Below are positions 1 to 8,152 of a stretch of DNA of 10,000 bases, piece after piece. A program made the position numbers and the translations under genes. This DNA is from Neocallimastix lanati (nom. inval.) (lineage: Eukaryota > Neocallimastigomycota > Neocallimastigomycetes > Neocallimastigales > Neocallimastigaceae), in the NCBI GenBank assembly GCA_016946835.1, contig JACVTC010000009.1, positions 992,501 to 1,002,500 of the forward strand, read 5' to 3'. The notes below the pieces were generated by a model that was given only the letters and a program-made list of their open reading frames with translations, did not search any database and was not told the DNA's origin. Numbering within the stretch: the stretch's first letter is position 1; every line of letters starts with the position of its first letter.

Positions 1-68
1 TATTATAAATTTTTTATATAAGTTTATTTTTTTTTATTTTTTTTTTTAAAAAAAAAAAAAATTCTTAC
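1..68 (-). other. Start of intron 2 of the GIDE-domain gene (incomplete)
   Basis: A GTAAGA donor lies at 68-63 on the minus strand, directly after the ATG codon that ends exon 2. From there to base 1 the minus strand has no AG that could close an intron, so the acceptor and the next exon lie outside the window. Confidence 0.65.
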
Positions 69-569
69 CATAATACTTTTAACAATTGACTTTTTATTTT
101 GATTGATATATTGGTCAGAAAGAACAGGTAAATCTACCAACATTATATCTTGAATAGATAGTTTAGGAATAGTAATTTGAGGTTGTCTATTCTTTACAAC
201 ATTGAAAGGTACGGACTCACCGTTAATTGATATAATTTCTACCTCAGGAATCCAATCTTTCCAAAAATTACTCCATTTTACTGAATGTCTTTTAACAATA
301 TTCTAAGGATATAAAAATCATAATGATAGTTATTACGATAATGATAATATAAATACATATATAAAGATGTATGGAAATCAAATTAAAATTTTATTATTAA
401 AAAAAAAAAATTAAGATTTCGAATTAAATAATTTAGTTTTTTTTTTTTTTTTTTTTTTGTTGATGAAAACGTTTTTTTTTTTTTTTTATTTTTATTAAAA
501 TCCAATCCAAATTTATTTTTATTAAATTTCATATAACAGTTATAATAGTAATAATAGTAATAATAATAA

Positions 570-627
<58 letters not shown>

Positions 628-927
628 TATTTGTTAATAAATTATTATTATAGTCTTTTTTTTTTTTTTTTTTGTATTTACCTTCAATATCACTGCCTTC
701 TTTTTTGAGTGAGTACAAGTTAAAAATTCGGTATCTTTTATCGGTGAAACCAAACCTTCCAAATAATAAGTAATATTTTTATCGAAAGAGGCCTCGGTAT
801 TTTCTAAATCTTTTGACTTTACTACTGGAAAAGGTTTTGTATTCTTTAGTTCATTTAAGTCTTTTTTTTTAAATAAATAAAGGGTCAGTGTAATAGAAGA
901 AAATGCTGCTGATAATATTAAATCCAT
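69..927 (-). CDS. MUL1/MAPL-like membrane E3 ubiquitin ligase with GIDE domain, 5' part (two exons, runs off left edge)
   Basis: Seen: exon 1 is 927-682 (82 codons) and exon 2 is 302-69 (78 codons), joined in phase 0 by a GTAAAT...CCTTAG intron. Exon 2 ends at a GTAAGA donor, so the gene continues beyond base 1. The start ATG (927-925) is fixed by an in-frame TAA 9 bases upstream (939-937). Residues 1-19 are hydrophobic (MDLILSAAFSSITLTLYLF) and followed by KKKD, which suits a membrane anchor. Residues about 54-130 carry the pattern YYLEGLV...T...KKAVILK | NIVKRHSVKWS...KDW..EVEII...ESVPFNV. Known: this order (Y..EG.V, a short strand with VI, then H..VW/KW, W, II, VPF) is that of the GIDE domain of MUL1/MAPL, an outer mitochondrial and peroxisomal membrane E3 ligase of about 350 residues with a second membrane helix and a C-terminal RING. 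Inferred: the missing exons should encode that helix and the RING. Without seeing the RING, ligase activity is unproven. GIDE-domain proteins are not a usual part of well-studied fungal genomes. Confidence 0.74.
303..681 (-). other. Intron 1 of the GIDE-domain gene (379 nt)
   Basis: The donor GTAAAT starts at 681 and the acceptor CCTTAG ends at 303 (minus strand). The exons on both sides read in the same phase and rebuild one continuous GIDE domain, which is the main support. The intron is filled with A/T homopolymers and a long ATA microsatellite (571-627). The open frames that cross it are low-complexity Lys/Leu/Tyr strings and not coding. Confidence 0.75.
571..627. repeat. (ATA)19 microsatellite inside intron 1 of the GIDE-domain gene
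   Basis: Nineteen uninterrupted ATA units, preceded from about 541 by a decayed ATA/GTA stretch. It lies within the spliced-out sequence and has no coding role. Confidence 0.9.
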
Positions 928-2380
928 TTTTCTTTTTTATTATTATTATTATTATTGTTATTGTTATTGTTTTTTTTTTTTTTTTTTTTTTTAGTTTTTG
1001 TTTTTGCTGTTATTTTTTTTTTTTTTGTTTTTATTTTTTTGTTTTAACTTTTTATTATTTTTTTTTATATTTCAATTTATATTTATATATTTAAATATTA
1101 ATTATGATATATGGCTATGTGATGATATATAATTTATTGTTATTATTATTGTTATTATAATAAATAAGTTGTCCCGATAAAAAGTTTATTTTATTATTAT
1201 TATTATTATTACTTTCTTTTTTATTATTATTATATATTTTATAAAACGAAAAAAAAAAAAAAAAGAAAAGAAAAGATATAAAAATTATATTTATATATAT
1301 ATATTTCTTTAAATAAAATATTTGTATTTTCTTTTCTTTTTTTTTTTTTTTTTTTTTTGCTTTCTCTCTCTTCGTTATATATTAATAAATATATTTTGTA
1401 TATTAAATCAAGACTAAATTATATATATATATTGCTTGTTCTAATAAAAAAAAATTAAATAAAAATAAAAATAAAAATAAATGAAATTATTCTATAAAAT
1501 AATAATAATCAAGAAAAAAAAAAAAAAAGAAATTAAAATTCTAAAATCTCTTTTAGAAATATTATACATATATATATATTAATAAATAACTGTATTAGAA
1601 TATATGTGTGTGTGTTTATGTATTTTAATAGATATTTAAATAAATATGTATATATAATTTTTTTATTATTATTATTCTTATATATATATATTATATATTT
1701 TCTTCTTTTATTTTGTTAATATATATAACCCTTTTTTATTTTTTTTTTTTTTAAAGGTTCACTTAAATTAATAATTATTAACTTTTTAATATTTTATTTT
1801 TTTATTTTTTTATTTTTTATTCTTGATTTAATACTATAAATTAAAAAAAAAAAAAAAAAAAATTACATATATATATTTATATATTAAATAAGTATATTAT
1901 ATATGTAATGTACTATATAATGATACTATAATCCATTAAATATTAATTATATATATTATCCATATACATATTAATTTTTTTTTTTTTTTGATTTTTAATT
2001 TAATAAAAAAATGTATCAATAATTAATGTAAAATAAAAATATATTTATGTTTTTCTCAAATAACACATGTGAAAATAATTAATAATATATTAAAAAATAA
2101 AAAGAAGAAGAAAAAAAAAATAAATTAAAATAATTAAGACTGTATTTCTTTATTATATAATTTTAATTTATTATATTTTATATCTATTTATATATAGATA
2201 GATAAATTTTTTTATTATTATTAATTATGGTTATTTTATATTTCAAAAAAAAAAAAAAAATAATAATAATAATAATAATAATAATATTATAATAATAATA
2301 AAAGTAATAATATTTTAAATTATAAAAAGATATTTTTTATATATAAAATAGATATTAATAAAAATAAAATGATATATATT

Positions 2381-2404
2381 GATATTGATATTGATATTGA
2401 TATT
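2381..2404. repeat. (GATATT)4 hexanucleotide repeat
   Basis: Four perfect GATATT units, followed after a short interruption (AATT) by a further GATATT. It is in the spacer with no gene nearby. Confidence 0.85.
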
Positions 2405-2828
2405 AATTGATATTATTATATGATAATGATATTATATATGAATATAAATTAGAAATAGGATAATAAATAAGAAATAATAAAATAAAAAATTTTTTTTTAT
2501 TAGGTAATAAATAAATAACATAATATTATATTATATAAAATAATATAAAAATAAAATAAAAATAAAAATAAATTTTAATTATAAAAAAATATATATATCA
2601 CATATATACATAGATATATAAATATATATAATTAAATAATTTTAAAAAAAAAAAATAATGGATAGTTATTAATAAATTTAGGTAAAAATTAAATACATAT
2701 ATATATATATATAAATTATTTAAATATTCTTGTTTTCATCATTATAGATATCTTAATGTAATTTTTTTTTAAAAAATAATTAAAAACAAAATTAAAAATT
2801 TAAAAAAAAAAAAAAAAAGAAAAGAAAA

Positions 2829-2834
<6 letters not shown>

Positions 2835-2871
<37 letters not shown>

Positions 2872-2939
2872 TTTATAAATATTTTTTGTTTTATATCATA
2901 TGATATTTTTTTTGTTTTAACTTTTTTTATCATTTCTTT

Positions 2940-2985
<46 letters not shown>
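2835..2985. repeat. A35 and T44 runs facing each other, 3' of the transporter gene
   Basis: A run of 35 A (2835-2869) and a run of 44 T (2942-2985) are separated by about 72 bases. They are complementary and could pair as a long A:T stem in RNA or single-stranded DNA. They lie 80-230 bases beyond the transporter stop codon. Runs this long are common in this sequence and their exact length may be an assembly estimate, so a role in 3'-end formation is only a possibility. Confidence 0.55.
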
Positions 2986-3045
2986 CTAATTCTTTATCAT
3001 TATCAACTTTTATATATTTATAAATATATATATATATACTTCCAA

Positions 3046-3065
3046 TTTTTTTTTTTTTTTTTTTT
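3046..3065 (-). repeat. A20 run directly after the transporter stop codon
   Basis: On the coding strand the TAA stop is followed without any gap by 20 A, so the last bases of the gene read CTTAA and then A only. It may be an ordinary homopolymer of this genome, or a remnant of a genomic copy of a poly-A tail. Confidence 0.8.
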
Positions 3066-4214
3066 TTAAGAGGCATCGGCATCATCTTCTGAAATAATAC
3101 TGAGGAAAACTTCTTCTAGAGAAGATTGAGAAATACCCCAATCGATAATACCATATTTTTCTTTATTCTCTTCCAAAAGAGTGAAAAGTTGAGAGATGAG
3201 CCCCTGAGGTGGTATAAATTCATAGATACTATTAGAGGCTAAATCACGTACCACCTTATGCTCCTCCGGAATATGTTGAAGAATAAATTCTTTTAATTCT
3301 CGATAATTCTCCGGACGATTACTATACGAAAGTTTAAAGCCACTACCATACAATTCCTTAAGTCGTAGTAGGGCGGCACAACAACGTAATGTACCATGAG
3401 ACATAATACCAATACGATGACATAAAACTTCGGCTTCCTCCATGGAATGCGTAGTTAAAATAATGGTTCGATCATGACTAACTTCATCCAAAATACTCCA
3501 AATTAATCTTCGAACATCAGGATCTAAACCGGTTGTTGGTTCATCTAAAAATACTAATTTAGGATTCCCTACCAAGGCAATAGCAATACTTAAACGACGT
3601 CGTTCTCCTCCACTTAACCCATGAACTAAATTATCACGAAAATCTTTTAAGCCAACACTTTCCATACTTTCTTGAACGGCTTCATACTCTTGATCCTTTG
3701 GTATCCCTTTTAATCTAGCATAGAATAATAAATGTTCCAATACGGTTAAATCATTCCATAAAATATCATGTTGAGGACAGATACCAATACGTTTATACAC
3801 CTGATCCATATCCGTTTGAATATTATAACCAGCTAATCGAGCATAACCATTGGTAGGAGTATAAACTCCAATAAGCGAATGAATAAGGGTAGTTTTACCA
3901 GCACCATTAGGACCTAATAATCCAAATACAATTCCTTCCTCTACAGCAAATGTAACACTATGTACCGCGACATGAGGATTACCTCCTTTACTTCTTGGTG
4001 GATACTCTTTTCTAATATTTTTAATAACTAAAGGACTACCATGTACATAATGACCAGATAGGACTCTTTCTCTTTCAGCTCGAACATCATCATCTTCAAG
4101 AGCTTTAGCTTCTTCTGCTTCTTCTTCTGTATAGAATGGATTATCCTTTAAATTAACTTCAAGATCACTATCATCAGAACTAACATTATCATTATCATTA
4201 TCATTATCATTCCC

Positions 4215-4247
<33 letters not shown>

Positions 4248-4250
4248 CCC

Positions 4251-4284
<34 letters not shown>

Positions 4285-4286
4285 CC

Positions 4287-4322
<36 letters not shown>

Positions 4323-6672
4323 CATATTCAAATCTCTAGATTCATCTTTTCCTCTTTCTCCATTTCTTCCTCCCTTTTTTCCTTCGATTGTTTTTCTTTT
4401 AATCCATTTAGCCCATTTTTTAATTCTACGAATAATATTAAGATGCCATGGTTGATGTTTACCATATTCTTGTGGAAGGACAGCACTAAGATAGAAAGCT
4501 AAAATACAAAATAAAAAGAAATCAAAAATTAAAATCATCGTCGTATTGAAGACACGATTTCCAGGATGGAAATTATGTAATTGATACGCAGGATTATTCT
4601 TAGAAACGGCTTCACTGGAAAGTTCCATTAAAATATAATAAAATCCAAAGAGCGGCCAAATAAAGTAAACATAAGTATTACTAAAGATCTTCATTAAACT
4701 GAGACTGAAGACAATACTCAATAAAACAACTAAGAAGGAAGCAATTAAAGCAGTACTATTTCTCTTAAAGAAGAGAGACATCACAAAGGAAACAATAACT
4801 TGAATATTAGACCATATGAAGAGTAAAATAATTAATACAATCATTGAAGTTCGTGTAAACATGAAAAGACCTACAATTAATCCAGTAATAACAAAAAAGA
4901 ACATGGAGATAAGACTGAGAATTAAGTTGGTGAGATAAACAAAAATATAATAAACATAGGATCGCATTCCATTCATATTCATCATCACTAAATATCGTTC
5001 CTCTTTTTCCTTCACGAGTCCGATAACAAATGTAGGAATCAGGAAACTGACACCCCAAGGATATAAAACAATTCCAATGAGTCCTGCAAGATCTATTGGT
5101 AATTCAGAGGTATATTTTTCTGGGAAAGATCGAAAACCTTGAGTGATCGTACTGGTACCATTGGTCATTTTACGAATGACAGCATTCGATAGCTCTGTTA
5201 AAAAGTAAATTAATCGTTTACCACGACCAGGATAAGTCATATAAGGGGTGACATCACAAACTTCACAAGAATATAAACTAGCTAAACGATTATTTTCTCC
5301 AACAGCAATAAGCGTATCATAATTTAAATTGACTTCATCGATCTCTTTCATATAAAGTATACCATAAGGCATTAGATCAACACTTTTTTTAATGGCATCT
5401 TCAGGATCCTTATAATTATCAAGATTAATTTGCTTTTTTTCTTCCTCAGTATAGGAATCAAAAGAGGTATTAGAAAGGACCTTATTCACTAATTCCATTC
5501 TTTTCACTAATAAATCATCCAAATCGTCATCATTTTCAACTTCTAAAACTTCAAAAAAAGGAATTCTTTGGAAAAAAATATCAGGTTGAATGGGATTAAC
5601 TTTCACTGAATTCATTAATTCATCTATATTTAAAAAATAACGAGTAGAGGTATAATCAAGTAGACCTCTATTGGTTAGGGTAGGATGATCAGAATTTAAT
5701 TCTTCCAATGTCATATTCATAGGGCCTTCTAATCGTTCTCCAACAATTGCTTTATCTGTAGCATTATTTTTATTGAGTGCTACAAATCCCCATGGACGAA
5801 GAAGATTATCTGTAATATATTTAATAGTTGCAACTTCTTTGTATTCACCAAATTGTTCAAAATCTATTTCTCTTTTTGATTTTAACTTTGTTTTTGTTTC
5901 TATTTTTTCCTTGATATCATTGCCATTATAAATATTTTTATCCCCATTATTATTTTTATCCTCATTATCATTATTCTCATTATTATTCTCATTATTCTCA
6001 TTATTCTCATTATTATTCTCATTATTCTCATTATTATTATTATTATTATATTTAATAGTATGATGTTTCTTTCGTTTTTCTTCTTTTTCTTTGTCTTCTT
6101 TTCTTTCAAGTTGATTTTTTATTCTGATACCCATTCCAGATTTATTAGCAAAATCACCTAGATTTCCTATAATTTGTAAAAGATCGGTAGCTTCCTTAAT
6201 TTTATTAATAATATAAGGGTAATTACCTTCTTTATCCAATGGAGGAATAAAAAGAGTATCTCGTTGAATATTTTCTGTTGAATTTTCGGGAATGATATCA
6301 TACGGAGCAGAAGCAAAATGATCATTATTACCAAACCAAAAAGAACAGGGATTACTACCAGTAAAAAGGGAACCACCTGTATAATGACAAATATGAACAT
6401 CAGGTTCATCCTTTTTATATTCCTCATCTGCACCGGGTATAACGAAATGACCATTAAATTCATTGGTACAATATTCAAATTTTTCAGTTTTTATTAAATC
6501 TTTTAAGAAATGTTCAACTAATAAACTAAGAAGAAAGGCAGTAACAATCATCATTGTAGGACATGCTCTAAAAGCAAATATAATATAAAATAAAAAAATA
6601 TAAAATAAAAATTAAAATAAAAATAAAAATAAGATTAAATAAAAAAAATAAAAATAAAAATAAAAATTATTT

Positions 6673-6726
<54 letters not shown>

Positions 6727-6825
6727 TTATTATAAAAATATATATATTAATTTATATATTTATTGTTTATTATTTATTATATTAAACTAAATTTTAATCA
6801 ATAAAAAAAAATAAATTAAATATTA

Positions 6826-6863
<38 letters not shown>

Positions 6864-7621
6864 ATTTTTAAATTTTTTTAAAAAATATATTATTATTTAT
6901 TATTAATTCACTTAATTTTCTTTGACTACTTACGCAACACAACCTGTTCGAAAAAAAAATATATATATACATATATATATTTAAAATAAATATATATTAT
7001 ATATATTAATAAAAATTTTAATTAATAATTTATGTAATAAAAAATATTATTAATATTGATAATATATATAATTTAAATATTAAATATGATTATTATATTT
7101 ACATAGATTAGTTTTAATCTGTCTTTTCTGATATGATAATGTCTTTCTTAACTATTAATGGTTTAATATTTTATATAAAGATAAATATAAAAATATATAA
7201 ATACATTTATATAATCAAAAGAAAAAAAAAATTTTTTCATATCTATATATTATATAGTATTAAATATTAAATATTACCATAGCCCTAAATTGATAACTTT
7301 TTCGACGTCCTTAAATAATAAAATAATAAATTTAAAATAAAAATAATAAAAATAATATAAAATAATATAATATAAATATATATAATTGTTAATATACAAT
7401 ATGTTTAAACAAAAAAAAATAATAATGATAATAAAATATATATATATAATAATCAATTAAAAAGCATTATTATATTATTATTATTATTAAAAGTAGTAGT
7501 AGTAGTAATAGTATTTTGATATTGTTATAGTTATTATTAATTTATTGTAATAGTAATAGTATTAACATTAGTATTAGTATTATTATTATTGTTATTATTA
7601 TTACTATTTGTACTTATTAGT

Positions 7622-7660
<39 letters not shown>

Positions 7661-8152
7661 CAATTTATTAATGAAATTTAATTTATGTTGTCATATTAAT
7701 TTTTTTTTTTTTTTCCCATGAAATCCTTTTAAATACTACTGAAAATGTTTTCATTCAATAAAAAAAAATTTATATATACTTTATTTAAACGTGTATTAAA
7801 GTAATGATTATATTTGAAATAATAATAATATTAAAATATCTATAATATATATATATTTATGGATAAAGTATATATATTAACCTGGAGGAGGTAAAGAAGT
7901 TTTTGTCGAAGTTCTTGTTAACTCTGTTTTAACTCTTTTCACTTCTACTATATCATTTTCACCAACAGCATTATTATTGTCAACAATATTTCCAACATTT
8001 CCAATATCCTTTTCAGACTCTGTTCCCTTTTTTTGTATAAATTTACTTTTTTCCATGGTACTAAGGGATTGAGACACAAATACTGCATCGGCTTCCATAC
8101 TATCGGTGGAAACCCCAAAAATTTCTTTACTAGTTAATTTTTTATTTTCCAT
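3066..8152 (-). CDS. ABCA-family half-size ABC transporter, five exons, complete
   Basis: Seen: exons 8152-7882, 7309-7278, 7151-7103, 6943-6934 and 6567-3066 join in phase to 1288 codons (1287 residues plus TAA). An in-frame TGA at 8161-8159 fixes the start. Residues 1-100 are a polar cytosolic leader. Residues 102-117 are LRKTLSYQKRQIKTNL, followed by helix 1 (about 118-141). A large non-cytosolic domain (about 142-610) has several N-X-S/T sites and an Asn tract (294-329). Helices fall near 614-639, 658-689, 696-721, 727-747 and 796-818, with a short hydrophobic pair at 753-770. A 12-residue Asn/Asp repeat lies in the linker (869-915). The ATPase domain has Walker A GPNGAGKTT 1006-1014, Q-loop Q1053, signature LSGGE 1105-1109, Walker B VFLDE 1126-1130 and H-loop H1161. 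Known: the topology, EKEER...MNGM after helix 2, and the C-terminal LEEVFL (1271-1276) mark subfamily A, which moves lipids or sterols. Inferred: with one membrane/ATPase half it should dimerise; substrate unknown. All catalytic residues are present. Confidence 0.93.
4185..4325 (-). repeat. In-frame 36-bp tandem repeat coding for an Asn/Asp-rich linker
   Basis: About three and a half copies of a 36-bp unit encode the 12-residue motif NDNDNDNDNNNG. Copies are nearly identical in DNA and differ mainly in the glycine codon (GGG or GGT), which points to recent expansion by slippage or unequal exchange. The repeat sits in the cytosolic linker between the last membrane helix and the ATPase domain. 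It is followed by an acidic stretch (VSSDDSDLEV and on). Confidence 0.93.
5943..6050 (-). repeat. Asn/Glu-rich coding repeat in the extracytosolic domain
   Basis: About 36 codons, mostly AAT with interspersed GAG, GAT and GAA, read as N6 followed by ENN/ENNN units. It is embedded in a strongly charged region (RKEDKEKEEKRKKHH before, KIETKTKLKSKRE after) that looks like an unstructured insertion in the large loop between helices 1 and 2. It contains no N-X-S/T sequon. Confidence 0.88.
6677..6720. repeat. (TTTA)11 microsatellite in transporter intron 4
   Basis: Eleven perfect TTTA units on the plus strand. It lies inside the 366-nt intron that follows the microexon and accounts for part of that intron's length. 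Confidence 0.9.
6934..6943 (-). other. Transporter exon 4: 10-nt microexon
   Basis: GTTGTGTTGC lies between the acceptor CGAACAG and a perfect GTAAGT donor. With the T carried from exon 3 and the A from exon 5 it reads TGT TGT GTT GCA, giving Cys-Cys-Val-Ala, which lengthens helix 1 (NLCCVAACPTMMIVTAF). Its length (3n+1) is exactly what is needed to reconcile exon 3 (1 base carried over) with exon 5 (1 base at its front). The local G+C content stands out against the flanking A/T. The flanking introns are 159 nt (7102-6944) and 366 nt (6933-6568). Confidence 0.72.
7103..7151 (-). other. Transporter exon 3 (49 nt)
   Basis: Lies between the acceptor TTAATAG and the donor GTAAAT, preceded by a 126-nt intron (7277-7152). 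It encodes LRKTLSYQKRQIKTNL plus one base. The pattern L.K....QKR...T is typical of the segment just before helix 1 in ABCA transporters, which strongly supports both exon and frame. Confidence 0.85.
7278..7309 (-). other. Transporter exon 2 (32 nt)
   Basis: A small exon between TTTAAG and GTAATA. In the phase left by exon 1 it reads (G)-RRKSYQFRAM, the basic stretch that in ABCA proteins precedes membrane helix 1. The other open frame gives DVEKVINLGLW but does not fit the phase of either neighbour; the third frame meets a TAG. Confidence 0.78.
7310..7881 (-). other. Transporter intron 1 (572 nt)
   Basis: Runs from the GTTAAT donor to the acceptor TTTAAG. It is long for a fungal intron, and its length comes from simple sequence: a T8/A31 junction (7621-7659), a degenerate AGT/ATT trinucleotide block (about 7470-7620) and AATAA repeats near the acceptor. 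No second gene is visible in it. Confidence 0.7.
7882..8152 (-). other. Transporter exon 1: cytosolic N-terminal leader
   Basis: Encodes residues 1-90 plus the first base of codon 91, beginning MENKKLTSKEIFGV and ending SLPPP. It is rich in Ser, Thr, Lys, Glu and Asp, with no hydrophobic segment and no known domain that I recognise. The donor reads CCAG|GTTAAT, a weaker form than the other donors in this gene. There is no alternative GT nearby. The phase (G|GA, glycine) agrees with exon 2, and the frame meets TAA two bases into the intron. Confidence 0.78.

Larger units (their letters stand above)
928..3065. other. Gene-free A/T spacer between the transporter gene and the GIDE-domain gene
   Basis: About 2.1 kb made of poly-A and poly-T runs, TA dinucleotide tracts, (ATT)n blocks and tetranucleotide AAAT runs. 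I see no open frame with protein-like composition, no tRNA-like or rRNA-like segment, and no G+C island like those that mark exons here. Reading on the minus strand it must hold the 3' end of the transporter transcript near 3065 and the promoter and 5' leader of the GIDE-domain gene near 928. TATA-like and AATAAA-like strings are so frequent by chance that none can be singled out. Confidence 0.7.
3066..6567 (-). other. Transporter exon 5: 3.5-kb terminal exon
   Basis: Begins after TTGCTTTTAG with A-GCA-TGT-CCT-ACA-ATG and stays open for 3502 bases to the TAA at 3068-3066. It holds most of helix 1, the large extracytosolic domain, the remaining helices, the linker and the ATPase domain. The ATG at 6554 inside it is not the true start, because helix 1 would then lack its basic N-terminal flank. 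The base after the acceptor repeats the AG (AGAG), so a second acceptor two bases further in is possible. Confidence 0.9.

Noticed and set aside
383-718. Minus-strand open frame of about 111 codons with Lys, Leu and Tyr runs
   Set aside because: It lies mostly in intron 1 of the GIDE-domain gene and overlaps the end of exon 1 in another frame. The product is translated microsatellite (poly-Lys, poly-Leu, poly-Tyr).
903-1094. Plus-strand open frame of 63 codons rich in Phe and Ile
   Set aside because: It is translation of poly-T and ATT repeats in the leader and promoter side of the GIDE-domain gene. The composition is not protein-like.
1321-1385. Pyrimidine-rich stretch (T run then CTTTCTCTCTC) as a core promoter or splice element
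   Set aside because: No exon or start codon sits at a fitting distance, and similar tracts are frequent in the spacer, so it cannot be separated from background.
4185-4325. CRISPR-like regular repeat array
   Set aside because: The repeats are direct tandem copies with no unique spacers, in frame within a eukaryotic coding exon.
4807-6478. Three minus-strand open frames (4807-5058, 5900-6109, 6167-6478) inside the transporter's last exon
   Set aside because: They are out-of-frame shadows of the transporter coding sequence. The overlapping frame has clear family motifs and they do not.
6552-6554. ATG at 6554 as the start of the transporter
   Set aside because: The sequence just upstream is a splice acceptor (TTGCTTTTAG), and four upstream exons join in phase to supply the basic flank of helix 1 and a leader with its own in-frame upstream stop.
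7274-7456. Minus-strand open frame ending FKDVEKVINLGLW
   Set aside because: It covers transporter exon 2 but in the wrong phase, and its upstream part is Ile/Tyr microsatellite translation. The frame giving RRKSYQFRAM fits both neighbouring exons.
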